Notes under the pieces: model-generated
Told to the model about the DNA's origin: nothing
What the model saw: only the letters and a program-made list of their open reading frames with translations
Database searches by the model: none
Shown here: positions 54,997 through 63,680 of the stretch, in pieces
Position numbering within the stretch: position 1 is the first letter of the stretch
How the letters are laid out: each line of letters starts with the position of its first letter
Translations under genes and position numbers: made by a program
Source of the DNA: Bacillus sp. FJAT-26390
GTDB taxonomy: Bacteria; Bacillota; Bacilli; Paenibacillales; Paenibacillaceae
Direction: 5' to 3'
NCBI RefSeq assembly: GCF_001682865.1
Contig: NZ_MAQX01000011.1
Span: 345,691-409,690, forward strand
Length of the DNA: 64,000 bases

Positions 54997-57336
54997 ATGT
55001 CAACTTTTCTGTACAGATTGGGCAAGTCAGCCTATACCAGACCCTGGTATTTCATTATCAGTTGGATCGCGATCCTCGGAATTGTGCTTGCCATACTCGG
55101 GGTCAACGGAATACATGTCACTTCCGATATGAAAATTGAGGGCACGGAATCGCAAAAGGTGTTAGACCAGCTGTCGGCAGAGCTGCCGGAAGCTTCTGGC
55201 GGACAAGCCAGCATCGTATTTACGGCACCAAAGGGCGAACGTCTCGACACGCCGGAGCGTTTGAGCTCCATTAGCAATGCTGTTAATGATGTATACAACC
55301 TTGACTATGTCATTAATCCCGCCAAATTGGCCGCGGAAGCCGGCGCTTCCGCTTCTGGAAACACGCAAGGCAATGAAACTGCGCGAGGGAACGAAAATGC
55401 GCAAGCAGCCGCAGGCGAGATGCCTCCCTACGGCCCACTGATGGTAAATGGAGTTCCGGTACCTGGCGTTATGCTTGCCTCTGACGGCAGCGTCGCTTTG
55501 TTCCAATTCCAATTCACCGATCAGCAAATGTCGCTTCCCGAATCGGTCCCCGATTCCGTAATCCATGCTGTCATGGCAGTAGAGCAGACTGGCATTGCCG
55601 CATTGCCTAGCGACTCGCTTTCGACCAAGCCTTCCATTGGCTCGACTGAAGCCATCGGCATTGCCGTCGCCGCCGTTGTGCTTTTCATGACGCTCGGTTC
55701 GGTTGTTGCTGCGGGCTTGCCGCTTCTGACCGCTCTAATGGGAGTAGGCATAAGCGTAGGAGGGGCATATGCCTTCTCGAAATTCATTCATATGACCGAT
55801 CTCACGCCAGTTCTGGCGCTTATGGTCGGGCTTGCCGTCGGTATCGACTACTCGCTGTTCATCGTGAACCGTCAGCGACGCATGATTCTCGATCAAGGGC
55901 TGAACGCGCGGGAAGCTGCTAGCAGAGCAGTCGGCACTGCCGGGAGCGCCGTATTTTTCGCTGGCTTGACCGTTATCATTGCGCTGTGCGGCATGCTTGT
56001 AATTGGCATTGGCTTTTTGTCCGCGATGGCGCTTGTTGCCGCTTTGGCCGTCCTCGTCAACGTCCTGGTTGCCCTAACGTTGCTGCCTGCTCTGCTAGGT
56101 CTGCTGGGTGAACGCATCTGTTCGGCAAAAGCGCGTTCGAAGAGCAGCACCCACGCGAATAAAATTTCTCATGGATTCGCACACCGCTGGGTTACGGGCG
56201 TAAAGAAGGGCCGTTGGCTTATTATTGTTGGCGTCATTGTCATTCTTGGCGCAGCCGCACTACCTGTAGCAAAAATGGAAATGGGTATCCCTTCGGGTGC
56301 CACGGCGAACTTGGACACACCGTCCAGACAGAGCTACGACGCCATTTCCAACGGTTTCGGCGAAGGCTTCAATGGCCCGCTGCTCCTGGTTGCCAAGCCA
56401 AAAGGCGCTTCGGACAAAATGACGCCGGAAACGCTGATGGGTCTAGTTCAGGATTTGCAGCAGCATGAGAACGTTTCGCTCGTGACGCCAATGGGCGTAA
56501 ACAAGACCGGAGATATGGCGATTATTAGTCTTATTCCGAAAACAGGACCGACGGATGCGGAAACCAAAAACCTGGTACGCGAGATTCGGGCTTCCGATTC
56601 TAGCATGGCGCTAACGCATGATGTCACGGTTGGCGTTACCGGATTCACTGCGATTAATATTGATATGTCGTCGAAGCTGGCAGAGGTGTTCCCTCTCTAC
56701 GTCGGCATTATCGTCATCCTCTCGCTGATAATTCTATTGCTCGTGTTTCGCTCGATCATCGTTCCGCTCAAAGCTACGGTCGGCTTTCTTCTCAGTGTGC
56801 TCGCCACGTTCGGGATCACCACGGCCGTATACCAATGGGGATGGCTTCACTCCCTATTCGGCTTTGATACCGGCGGTCCGCTGCTCAGCTTTATGCCGAT
56901 TATGGTTACCGGCATTCTTTACGGGCTGGCGATGGACTATCAGGTCTTCCTCGTCAGCTCCATGCGCGAGTCTTACGTCCATGGCCATCGCGGAACGGAT
57001 AGCGTCGTTCACGGATATACGCAGGCCAGCCGCGTTGTTGTAGCCGCAGCCGTAATTATGGTATCTGTCTTCGCCGGGTTTATTTTCGCTCATGATATCA
57101 TGATCAAACAAATCGGCTTTGCGCTGGCGATCGGCATCCTTATCGACGCCTTCATCGTCCGCATGGCGCTCGTCCCAGCAGTCATGGCGGTATTCGGTGA
57201 TAAAGCATGGTGGCTGCCAAAATGGTTAGACCGCATGCTGCCTAACCTGGATGTCGAAGGCGATAAGCTGCTTGCAGAGCTGAAGGACAAGGAAAGCACA
57301 GTTGACATCATAGCTAACCCTCGTAAGGCTTACTGA
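54997..57336 (+). CDS. MMPL/RND-family exporter
   Basis: A 779-residue RND-type membrane protein of the MMPL family. Twelve helices are arranged as 1 + 5 + 1 + 5, with two extracellular loops. The paired Asp-Tyr elements of proton-coupled MMPL proteins are GLAVGIDYSLFIVNRQRRM in the first half and YGLAMDYQVFLVSSMRE in the second. Known members export lipids, siderophores or drugs. A low-complexity stretch (ASASGNTQGNETARGNENAQ) lies in the first loop. The ATG follows AAAGGAG by 12 bases. It is regulated with the tetR gene upstream and ends at 57354-57386. Confidence 0.92.
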   Translation: MSTFLYRLGKSAYTRPWYFIISWIAILGIVLAILGVNGIHVTSDMKIEGTESQKVLDQLSAELPEASGGQASIVFTAPKGERLDTPERLSSISNAVNDVYNLDYVINPAKLAAEAGASASGNTQGNETARGNENAQAAAGEMPPYGPLMVNGVPVPGVMLASDGSVALFQFQFTDQQMSLPESVPDSVIHAVMAVEQTGIAALPSDSLSTKPSIGSTEAIGIAVAAVVLFMTLGSVVAAGLPLLTALMGVGISVGGAYAFSKFIHMTDLTPVLALMVGLAVGIDYSLFIVNRQRRMILDQGLNAREAASRAVGTAGSAVFFAGLTVIIALCGMLVIGIGFLSAMALVAALAVLVNVLVALTLLPALLGLLGERICSAKARSKSSTHANKISHGFAHRWVTGVKKGRWLIIVGVIVILGAAALPVAKMEMGIPSGATANLDTPSRQSYDAISNGFGEGFNGPLLLVAKPKGASDKMTPETLMGLVQDLQQHENVSLVTPMGVNKTGDMAIISLIPKTGPTDAETKNLVREIRASDSSMALTHDVTVGVTGFTAINIDMSSKLAEVFPLYVGIIVILSLIILLLVFRSIIVPLKATVGFLLSVLATFGITTAVYQWGWLHSLFGFDTGGPLLSFMPIMVTGILYGLAMDYQVFLVSSMRESYVHGHRGTDSVVHGYTQASRVVVAAAVIMVSVFAGFIFAHDIMIKQIGFALAIGILIDAFIVRMALVPAVMAVFGDKAWWLPKWLDRMLPNLDVEGDKLLAELKDKESTVDIIANPRKAY

Positions 57337-57353
57337 TTTCAGAAAAAAACGAA

Positions 57354-57386
57354 GGCCAACCAGTTGATCTGGTTGGCCATTTATTT
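57354..57386 (+). terminator. Terminator of the tetR-MMPL operon
   Basis: GGCCAACCAG (57354-57363) and CTGGTTGGCC (57369-57378) form a perfect 10-bp stem with a five-base loop, followed by a T-rich tract. It may also serve the convergent DMT gene. Confidence 0.88.
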
Positions 57387-57401
57387 TTTAAGAAGAAGGC
57401 T

Positions 57402-57869
57402 CTAACTGTTTTGCCCCTGATTTTTAGTAAATGTTCCAGGCTGTGCTTTGAATAATAATACGCCACAGATTAATACAATTACCCCTATTGCCTTTTGACT
57501 CGTAAAAGGAACCGTATCCAGTCCAAACCAGCCTGCGGAATCCCACCATAATGCACAGATTAGCTGAGATGCCATGACGATCGAGATCGCGTGGCTTGGT
57601 CCCAGCAATTTCACTCCTCTTACAACGCATGTTACAACGCCAATCCCCAGCAAACCGCTGAACCAGAACCATAATGGCATTGGTTTCAAATTGAAAAAAT
57701 CGGCACCGTCCAACATTGACCCTAAACTGAACGAGAATAAAAATCCCATGCCAAGCACTAGAGCCGTCGTAGTATGAGAACGCGCAGCTTCGTTGACTTT
57801 ACTGTTGAACATCGTTTGAACACTGATTAAGGTGCCTGCCGCCAAAGCCATCATGATGCCCCCTATCAT
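57402..57869 (-). CDS. YdcZ-type DMT family transporter
   Basis: A 155-residue membrane protein of the DMT/DUF606 (YdcZ) family with about five helices. It starts MIGGIMMALAAGTLISVQTM and contains VTCVVRGVKLLGPSHAISIV. These half-size proteins usually work in pairs. A second copy lies at 58616-59038, so the two probably form a heteromer. Its start overlaps the Crp-type gene by four bases (ATGA), indicating translational coupling. Substrate unknown. Confidence 0.88.
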   Translation of the reverse strand: MIGGIMMALAAGTLISVQTMFNSKVNEAARSHTTTALVLGMGFLFSFSLGSMLDGADFFNLKPMPLWFWFSGLLGIGVVTCVVRGVKLLGPSHAISIVMASQLICALWWDSAGWFGLDTVPFTSQKAIGVIVLICGVLLFKAQPGTFTKNQGQNS

Positions 57870-58576
57870 GACTTCCTGTCCCCGTTCTCGTAAATATTTT
57901 GTCCGGCTATATCGTATAGCCCCTTCCGGTCCTTCACAATGAGCGTGCCATTGCTCCGCACAACCAGCCCTGATTGGCCGAATCCTTGAAGCACCCGGTT
58001 CAAATGTCGGTAACTCGTTCCGATGAGGTTCGCTGTATCTTTTAAACTCGCTATGCTTATACCTGAATATGCCCCCTTCACGTCCTCAGTTGAGACAGAG
58101 AGTAAATAACTGGCGACCCTGATTTCTACTGGGTACAGCAGGTTATAACTAAGCGATATCGATTTCAGGTAAAACTTATGGGTCACCACGTCAAGCAGCA
58201 ATTTCAGGAACGATGCCTCTCCTTCAAATTGCCTTAACCATCGTTTGTGAACGCCGATCGCCTCTACACTAGACACCGCGGTAACCGTATTTAAATTTTC
58301 CATCCCCCGTAAACATTCAATTTCCCCAATAACCCCCAGCGGGGTAGTAAAATTAATGAGCAATGTTTTTCCTTCCGTTGAGGTGGTAAACACTTTTACC
58401 TTTCCTTGCACAATAAAATATATGAATTGAGGTTCTTCCCCCTGCTGGCATAGTGTTTCATCCGATCCAAAACGGTATAAACCCAGATGTTGTCGTAATG
58501 CCTCCGGCAAAATATTTTCCAAGCCAAATTGGCTTAGATACTGATTGATCCGCTTCGTGTCCATGATCTCTTTCAT
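57866..58576 (-). CDS. Crp/Fnr-family regulator (YeiL-like)
   Basis: A 236-residue Crp/Fnr-type regulator. A cyclic-nucleotide-binding-like beta barrel occupies about residues 25-140 (LCQQGEEPQFIYFIVQGKVK, FTTPLGVIGEIECLRGM), followed by a winged helix-turn-helix (ASLKDTANLIGTSYRHLNRV). No cysteine cluster as in Fnr is evident. The layout recalls YeiL of enterobacteria. It sits between two YdcZ-type DMT genes, both of which it probably controls; GGACATATGTCC upstream of the operon is a candidate site. Confidence 0.9.
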   Translation of the reverse strand: MKEIMDTKRINQYLSQFGLENILPEALRQHLGLYRFGSDETLCQQGEEPQFIYFIVQGKVKVFTTSTEGKTLLINFTTPLGVIGEIECLRGMENLNTVTAVSSVEAIGVHKRWLRQFEGEASFLKLLLDVVTHKFYLKSISLSYNLLYPVEIRVASYLLSVSTEDVKGAYSGISIASLKDTANLIGTSYRHLNRVLQGFGQSGLVVRSNGTLIVKDRKGLYDIAGQNIYENGDRKS

Positions 58577-58615
58577 AGCTGGCTCCCTCTCCCTTACTAG
58601 GTATTACATTTTTCA

Positions 58616-59038
58616 TTATGTTAAACAAAGGATGCCAATAACCATCAACCCGACACCGACCCATTGCGATGGTCTCAAGGAAAGTGAGACAGAGCCGAAC
58701 CAGCCGATTTTCTCCATGATTAAGGTTGCTGTGATTTGAGCAATCAGGACTGCCGATACGGTCAATGCCGCACCATTTTGGTGATACGCCGTTATATTGC
58801 TGAACAGGATAAAAGCTGCAAGCCCCCCTCCGAGCCGGTAAGCAGGCTTCACATGCTTAAGATTTCTCCATGATTTGTCTCCGAGAAACCAAACAAGCAT
58901 TAATGCGGCTATAAATCCAGTACCCTGAGTTAGAGCAGCTGCCTGCCATGTTCCGATACTTTCGCCAATGGCCGCATTAGCCGCACCCTGAAGAGTCAGA
59001 AACGCACCGCCCAAACAAGCGTATATTACACCTTTCAT
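58616..59038 (-). CDS. YdcZ-type DMT family transporter, second copy
   Basis: A 140-residue protein of the same half-size DMT family (MKGVIYACLGGAFLTLQGAA, ITAYHQNGAALTVSAVLIAQ, then WFGSVSLSLRPSQWVGVGLM). I took ATG 59036-59038 since a longer frame lacks a site; AAGGAC lies directly before it, which is close. It is the first gene of the operon DMT, crp, DMT. The gene order with the Crp-type regulator in the middle is found in other bacteria too, as far as I know. Confidence 0.85.
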   Translation of the reverse strand: MKGVIYACLGGAFLTLQGAANAAIGESIGTWQAAALTQGTGFIAALMLVWFLGDKSWRNLKHVKPAYRLGGGLAAFILFSNITAYHQNGAALTVSAVLIAQITATLIMEKIGWFGSVSLSLRPSQWVGVGLMVIGILCLT

Positions 59039-59103
59039 GTCCTTCTCTTCTCCCCTCGCCTTCAGGCTCACTCTAATTTAACAATTCGAGAAGGTTCCGA
59101 AAA

Positions 59104-59115
59104 GGACATATGTCC
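59104..59115. promoter_or_regulatory. Candidate Crp-type operator
   Basis: GGACATATGTCC is a perfect 12-bp palindrome 66 bases upstream of the first gene of the DMT-crp-DMT operon. Its position suits autoregulation. It is shorter than a classical Crp site. Confidence 0.45.
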
Positions 59116-59267
59116 GCGTTCATAATAATGATAGTGAGTGACAATTGTTCTATAGCTAGACTTTCAAGTCAGCTGGGTTATCCTGTTGTTCCATCCCGAC
59201 CTGAAGAGAGACTCCGATATTTGTCTAACCGCAACGACGGCTATTATTCATTCGTTCATAACACACG

Positions 59268-59299
59268 ATAAAAAAAATCCGCTTAAAAAAAGCGGATTT
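59268..59299 (-). terminator. Terminator of the FAD oxidoreductase gene
   Basis: AAATCCGCTT (59275-59284) and AAGCGGATTT (59290-59299) form a 10-bp stem with a T-run on the minus strand. It lies about 55 bases after the stop at 59353. Confidence 0.85.
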
Positions 59300-59352
59300 C
59301 TATGTACGTATGCTTTTGCCCTTCTACAGCTTTATTCGAAATAATCAACAGG

Positions 59353-60474
59353 TCAGCCGATAGCTTTACGAATGTCATAATCGGTTAGATCGATATCTAA
59401 TTCCATTCCTAGCGCTAGCTTAGCCAGCTGGACTCCGATATAAGGGCCCATCGTCAATCCGGAGGCCCCAAGACCATTTGCCGCAAGAAGCCCTTCCCAA
59501 TCTGGTATGGCGCCTATGACCGGAAGAAAATCAGCTGTATGAGGGCGAAACCCCACCCTTACTTCCTGGAACGTGCTGTCTGCCAGCGCAGGTGCGAATG
59601 TAAGACATTTGCTTAAAATTTCGTGCATTCCGCCGGGCGTGATCCTCGTATCGTAGCCATCAACATTATTTTCATGAGTCGCCCCTATCACGATTTTCTG
59701 CTGATCAAAGGCGAGCAGATATTGATCGGAAGGCGGCATAACGACCGGCCAGCTGCCCGTATTTTGATTGGCGTCTGGAACCTGCAAGTGCATGATTTGC
59801 GCTTTCTGGTAACTGACCTGAAAATCAATGCCTAAAGGCTGCAGCAGCGGTCGCACCCAAGCTCCTGCACAAACGATAACGATGTCAGCCGGGTAGCGAT
59901 TTGCCCCAACCGTTACGCCCGTTACGCGGTTGGATTGATAGTCAATCGTAGCATCCCCATATATAAGCTCAGCCCCGTTTCTTTGTGCAGATCGAAGCAA
60001 AGCGTCACGCAGCGCCCGGCCATCGACACGGGCGGCACCGCTAATATGAATGGACGAATATCCCTCCATGAGCAGCAGGAAGAGCTCACGGGTTCTATGT
60101 TCATCAAGCCGGGTAATCTCACCGATCTCCGCCGCGTCTTCTATACGCTTGTAAGCTCTCTCTTCCATTTTGCCGATTTTCTCCGGATCCGTATGTATGC
60201 TGAGTGCCCCGACCTTGGCATAGCCCGTATCGGTTTCCCCTTCGCTTTCAAGCTCTTCAATTAGCACAGGGTAATAACGCGCTCCGGCTTTCGCAAGCCG
60301 ATACCAAGCCTTATTGCGCCGCTGCGACAGCCATGGACAAATAATGCCGGCAGCTGCATCCGTGGCCTGTCCTTCATCTTTCCGATCGATGATGATGACA
60401 TCTGCTCCCTGCTTAGCCAATTGGTATGCGGTTGATGCTCCGGCAATTCCCGCTCCAATGACAATTACCTTCAT
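59353..60474 (-). CDS. FAD-dependent oxidoreductase of the DAO family
   Basis: A 373-residue flavoprotein of the D-amino-acid oxidase/glycine oxidase superfamily. The FAD-binding motif IVIGAGIAGASTAYQLAKQG is at the N-terminus, with DAAAGIICPWLSQRR; the C-terminal FAD element is LLAANGLGASGLTMGPYIG. Known relatives oxidise glycine, sarcosine or D-amino acids. The specific substrate is not clear. I took ATG 60472-60474 with AAGTG upstream; this is a weak site. It is a single-gene unit ending at 59268-59299. Confidence 0.87.
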   Translation of the reverse strand: MKVIVIGAGIAGASTAYQLAKQGADVIIIDRKDEGQATDAAAGIICPWLSQRRNKAWYRLAKAGARYYPVLIEELESEGETDTGYAKVGALSIHTDPEKIGKMEERAYKRIEDAAEIGEITRLDEHRTRELFLLLMEGYSSIHISGAARVDGRALRDALLRSAQRNGAELIYGDATIDYQSNRVTGVTVGANRYPADIVIVCAGAWVRPLLQPLGIDFQVSYQKAQIMHLQVPDANQNTGSWPVVMPPSDQYLLAFDQQKIVIGATHENNVDGYDTRITPGGMHEILSKCLTFAPALADSTFQEVRVGFRPHTADFLPVIGAIPDWEGLLAANGLGASGLTMGPYIGVQLAKLALGMELDIDLTDYDIRKAIG

Positions 60475-60907
60475 GATGATTTTCACTTCTTTCTGTAATC
60501 GATATTCTTATTATAACGAGTTCTCTATCATTTCCCATATCTACAAAACAATTATTTTCATCGTAAACAAATTGGATTTACCAAGTCGTCGTTTCTACGG
60601 GGAAACCGCCTGACCTTATCGCTGTGAGCGAAGCGCTCTCCTCATCTAAACGAAAATATCATGAGAGAAATCTGACAGCCCAAAATACGTGCCGTCCTAG
60701 GTGGTACGCTTTTTATAATTGTCTCATGGAAATGTATTTTATACATATGATAGTAAAGGTTAATGTTTGGAGGAGGTACTCAAACCCGCAGTATCACGAT
60801 TGAGTTCCTTGGTCTAGAGCGCATTATGTGACTTCTACAATTGCGGAAGCTTATGCCAAAGCATCAGCCTAACTGGCGGTCATACATAAAGGAGGTGTTT
60901 TATTGAT
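60475..60907. other. Intergenic region upstream of cotA
   Basis: The region holds a 6-bp hairpin with T-run (60688-60713, CGTGCC with GGTACG, one wobble) and a strong isolated GGAGGAGG at 60769-60776 with no frame behind it. CATATGATA at 60744-60752 matches the sigma-K -10 pattern CATA-N3-TA, but the -35 has AT instead of AC at the expected place. AAAGGAGGTG precedes the cotA start. Confidence 0.45.
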
Positions 60908-62488
60908 ATGCCACCAAAAGTCAACTTGCAAAAGTTTGTTGATAAACTGCCAGTTCCTGAAACCATTTCCCCAGTCAAACGAGACAAAAAAGGCTCTTAT
61001 TATGAAGTGACCATGAAGGAATTCACACAAAAACTACATCGTGATCTCGGACCTGCCCGCTTATGGGGCTACAATGGCATGTACCCAGGCCCGACCTTTG
61101 ATGTGATGAAGGGCGAAACGACATTTGTCAAATGGATGAATGATCTGCCTACAAAGCACTTTCTCCCTATTGATACGACCATTCATGGTGCAGAAGGGAC
61201 TCTTCCAGCGGTTAGGACTGTCGTTCATCTACACGGAGGTAAACAGCCAGCCCATAGCGACGGGTACCCTGAGGCATGGTTCACAAAAAATTTTGAACAA
61301 ACAGGACCTTTGTTTGAAAGAGAAATATACGAGTACCCAAACCTTGAAGCCACTGCTTTATGGTATCATGATCACACAATGGGAATTACGAGATTGAATA
61401 TGTATGCGGGACTTTCAGGATTCTTTATCATCCGTGATAAGCTTGAACAATCCCTGAATCTACCGATGGGAATATATGAAATCCCTCTATTGGTCCAAGA
61501 TCGCTCGTTTAACTTAGACGGATCGCTCTATTACCCTAGTTCGCCGGATGAAAAGAACACTAGTCTCCCTTATCCCTCGATTGTGACACCTTTTGACGCA
61601 GACACGATATTGGTAAACGGAAAAGTATGGCCCTATCTCGAAGTGGAGCCCAGAAAATACCGTTTTCGCATTTTAAACGCTTCCAATAGTCGAGCCATTA
61701 CGTTCAAATTGGACTCCGGACAGCCATTTTATCAAATTGGAACCGATCGCGGATTAATGGAGAAGCCAGTGGTAATGAATGAGATTCTCCTTCTAACTAC
61801 CGAACGTGCGGATGTGATCATTGATTTTTCTGGATCTTTCGGTCAGTCGATTGTACTTAAAAATGTCTTCAAGGGTGCTTCCCCCGAAACAACAAATGTG
61901 ATGCAATTTAAAGTTACGGTTCCCTTAAAGGGGAAAGACACCAGCTCCATTCCTGATCATTTAGCGAAGATTGATTTTCTTTCAAGAAAAATGGCTAGCA
62001 GGACAAGAGATCTCACACTCATCAAAGTGGCGGATGAATATGGAAGATCGTTGAATTTACTTGATGGTAAAATGTGGATTAATCGCATTTCGGAGAAGAT
62101 TGAGGTGGGAACTGTTGAGATTTGGCGGTTAATCAATCTATCCACGGATGATCACCCCATTCATTTGCATATCGTCGACATGCAAATTCTTGAGCGCCAG
62201 CCATTTGATGTTGCTCATTTTCAAGCCACAGGAAAACTTAAGTTTACAGGGCGCGCGGCTCCTCCTGAGCCTAACGAAAGGGGATTTAAAGATTCGATTC
62301 GAGCTCCCGCCGGTTACGTTACCTCTTTTATCGCAACTTTCGGTCCTCTCACCGGACGTTTTGTATGGCATTGTCATATGCTCGAGCATGAAGATCACGA
62401 GATGATGCGACCCTTTGAAATCCATAACAAAAAGAATACGCTGAAAAACATACTGAAGAGAATGATTTACCCATTACGCTATAAATGA
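60908..62488 (+). CDS. cotA: CotA-like multicopper oxidase (spore-coat laccase)
   Basis: A 526-residue laccase close in length and sequence pattern to Bacillus CotA. The N-terminus KFVDKLPVPETISPV and LHRDLGPARLWGYNGMYPGP follow the CotA layout. All four copper-binding motifs are intact: VVHLHGG, LWYHDHTMGITR, DDHPIHLHIVDM and FVWHCHMLEHEDHEMM with the axial methionine. CotA sits in the outer spore coat and oxidises phenolics and bilirubin. AAAGGAGGTG lies 10 bases upstream of the ATG. A sigma-K-like -10 exists at 60744-60752. Expression in the mother cell during sporulation would fit, but is inferred. Confidence 0.93.
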   Translation: MPPKVNLQKFVDKLPVPETISPVKRDKKGSYYEVTMKEFTQKLHRDLGPARLWGYNGMYPGPTFDVMKGETTFVKWMNDLPTKHFLPIDTTIHGAEGTLPAVRTVVHLHGGKQPAHSDGYPEAWFTKNFEQTGPLFEREIYEYPNLEATALWYHDHTMGITRLNMYAGLSGFFIIRDKLEQSLNLPMGIYEIPLLVQDRSFNLDGSLYYPSSPDEKNTSLPYPSIVTPFDADTILVNGKVWPYLEVEPRKYRFRILNASNSRAITFKLDSGQPFYQIGTDRGLMEKPVVMNEILLLTTERADVIIDFSGSFGQSIVLKNVFKGASPETTNVMQFKVTVPLKGKDTSSIPDHLAKIDFLSRKMASRTRDLTLIKVADEYGRSLNLLDGKMWINRISEKIEVGTVEIWRLINLSTDDHPIHLHIVDMQILERQPFDVAHFQATGKLKFTGRAAPPEPNERGFKDSIRAPAGYVTSFIATFGPLTGRFVWHCHMLEHEDHEMMRPFEIHNKKNTLKNILKRMIYPLRYK

Positions 62489-62616
62489 AAGCATGGGTTT
62501 TCAAGAAACGCCCATCATCCGAGCGATCCTCCCCTACTTATTATTAAAAAATTCGGAGAACGCAACAATTTGTTCAAAAAAATCTCGATTCATCGGATTT
62601 GTTTTAGGATGTCTTA

Positions 62617-62645
62617 TTGTTGATTTGAAAAGCTCACGATATAAT
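62617..62645 (+). promoter_or_regulatory. Strong sigma-A promoter
   Basis: -35 TTGTTG (62617-62622), a 17-bp spacer and a perfect -10 TATAAT (62640-62645). Transcription would start near 62652, upstream of a large terminator hairpin and then of the gene at 62798. Confidence 0.6.
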
Positions 62646-62651
62646 TACATC

Positions 62652-62742
62652 GTAAAGGTCGTGAAGAACACGCCGCTTCCATACAATGAACATCCTGATC
62701 GAGTAATTGGGGTGAGTTGTATGGGAGCGGCTTTTGTTTTTT
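62652..62742 (+). ncRNA. Candidate small RNA or attenuated leader
   Basis: Starting just after the promoter at 62617-62645, the predicted RNA of about 90 bases contains a small CGTG-CACG hairpin and then a long stem: 62672-62686 pairs with 62717-62731 over 15 bp (one wobble), with an inner CATCC/GGGTG stem. A T-tract (TTTTGTTTTTT) follows to 62742. This is a complete promoter-to-terminator unit. It may be an independent small RNA or a leader with a regulated terminator for the gene at 62798. I recognise no known RNA family. No small frame with a ribosome-binding site is inside. Confidence 0.5.
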
Positions 62743-62797
62743 GTTGGCGTGAAAAATTACTAAGCTTACATTAGTTACTAAAGGGAGGACGAGCACA

Positions 62798-63445
62798 GTG
62801 GTACGATTTGAGCAGCATTATGAGGAGTGGTTACGGGAAAACATTGATAACGAGAACAATCCCCGAAGGCGAGAATTGCTAAGTAAAGGACTAGGACATG
62901 GGACCGTTGAATTCCTTCGATCCGCATGGTTTCCCGCAGTCGGTAATTTGAAGCATTTGTTTCCCGAGTGGGAGGTTCGTGACTTCAGTAATGGTTATCG
63001 TTATCTTGACCTCGCTTATATGCCTGCCGGTGCAAAGGGCGGAATTGAGATTCAAGGGTACGGTCCCCATGCCAGAGATCTTGATGTAAGACGATTTAAA
63101 GATTTATGTCGTCGCCATTGCTTATTATCACTCGATGGATGGACTTTCCTTCCGATTGCCTACCCATCAATTGTAGACGAGCCAAAACAGTGCCAACAGT
63201 TGGTCCTCTCTTTTATAGGAAAGTTCATTGCAACCGACGTCCCGTCCAGCTTATCCTGGCTAGAAGCCGAAACGGTACGGTTTGCACGCCGGCTTTTGCG
63301 TCCAATAACGCCGTTGGAACTCGCTAGCCATCTTAGGGTGAGCGATCGGCAGACGAGGCGCATCTTGCATGAGCTGGTTAATCTGCACATACTCGACATC
63401 GCAAGCGGTCAACAACGAGCTCGCACCTACAAGCTTCGATTTTAA
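62798..63445 (+). CDS. Hypothetical protein: nuclease-like (DUF559/Vsr-type) domain plus winged helix
   Basis: A 215-residue protein with two apparent parts. Residues of about 30-140 look like a restriction-endonuclease-like fold: Glu38 in a helix (GTVEFLRSAWFP), Asp71 (RYLDLAYMP), Glu84-x-Gln86 (GGIEIQGYG) where catalytic members have Glu-x-Lys or similar, then RRHCLLSLDGWTFLPIAY, typical of DUF559. The C-terminal 60 residues form a helix-turn-helix (LELASHLRVSDRQTRRILHE). Enzymatic activity is doubtful because of Gln86. The start is GTG at 62798, after GGGAGGACG. A long terminator hairpin in its leader suggests regulation, and its 3' end is duplicated at 63681. I know no function for it. 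Confidence 0.7.
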   Translation: MVRFEQHYEEWLRENIDNENNPRRRELLSKGLGHGTVEFLRSAWFPAVGNLKHLFPEWEVRDFSNGYRYLDLAYMPAGAKGGIEIQGYGPHARDLDVRRFKDLCRRHCLLSLDGWTFLPIAYPSIVDEPKQCQQLVLSFIGKFIATDVPSSLSWLEAETVRFARRLLRPITPLELASHLRVSDRQTRRILHELVNLHILDIASGQQRARTYKLRF

Positions 63446-63586
63446 CGAAAAAACAGTGTAGGGACGCGGATACACAGAAAGCCCAGCGGACAGAGAATCC
63501 GTTATTTATGGAAATCAGCTATGTATTATGATACTTGCGGACTGAGATTCCGTTATTCACTCCTTAAGACGCTAAATTCACTCGTT
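63270..63586 (+). repeat. Tandem duplication, copy 1
   Basis: This copy covers the last 58 codons of the gene at 62798 and its downstream region. It recurs 411 bases further (414 after a three-base insertion) at 63681-64000. The coding part is identical in both; only a few differences occur downstream (around 63459-63466 and at 63484). Confidence 0.95.
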
Positions 63587-63665
63587 TGATGGGTAATAAC
63601 GTCCCTCTTGTCCGCATACACACTCAAAATCAAAAATTCGGACAAATAGCGGAACCTCAGTCCGC
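63486..63665. repeat. Cluster of 21-base repeats in head-to-head pairs
   Basis: GCGGACAGAGAATCCGTTAT (63486) and GCGGACTGAGATTCCGTTAT (63537) are on the plus strand, start 51 bases apart. Similar units lie on the minus strand at 63645-63665 (GCGGACTGAGGTTCCGCTAT) and, more diverged, 63595-63615 (GCGGACAAGAGGGACGTTAT), 50 bases apart. Two more plus-strand copies follow in the duplication at 63900 and 63951. No coding frame is associated. Confidence 0.75.
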
Positions 63666-63680
63666 GCACATCCGAAATTT

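Noticed and set aside
60688..60713. Possible T-box or other riboswitch upstream of cotA (AGGTGGTACG resembles a T-box core)
   Set aside because: The core does not match the T-box consensus, there is no specifier stem, and cotA is not an amino-acid gene.
62493..62774. Open frame of 93 codons between cotA and the nuclease-like gene
   Set aside because: No ribosome-binding site, no recognisable family, and it runs through a promoter and a terminator hairpin that explain the region better.
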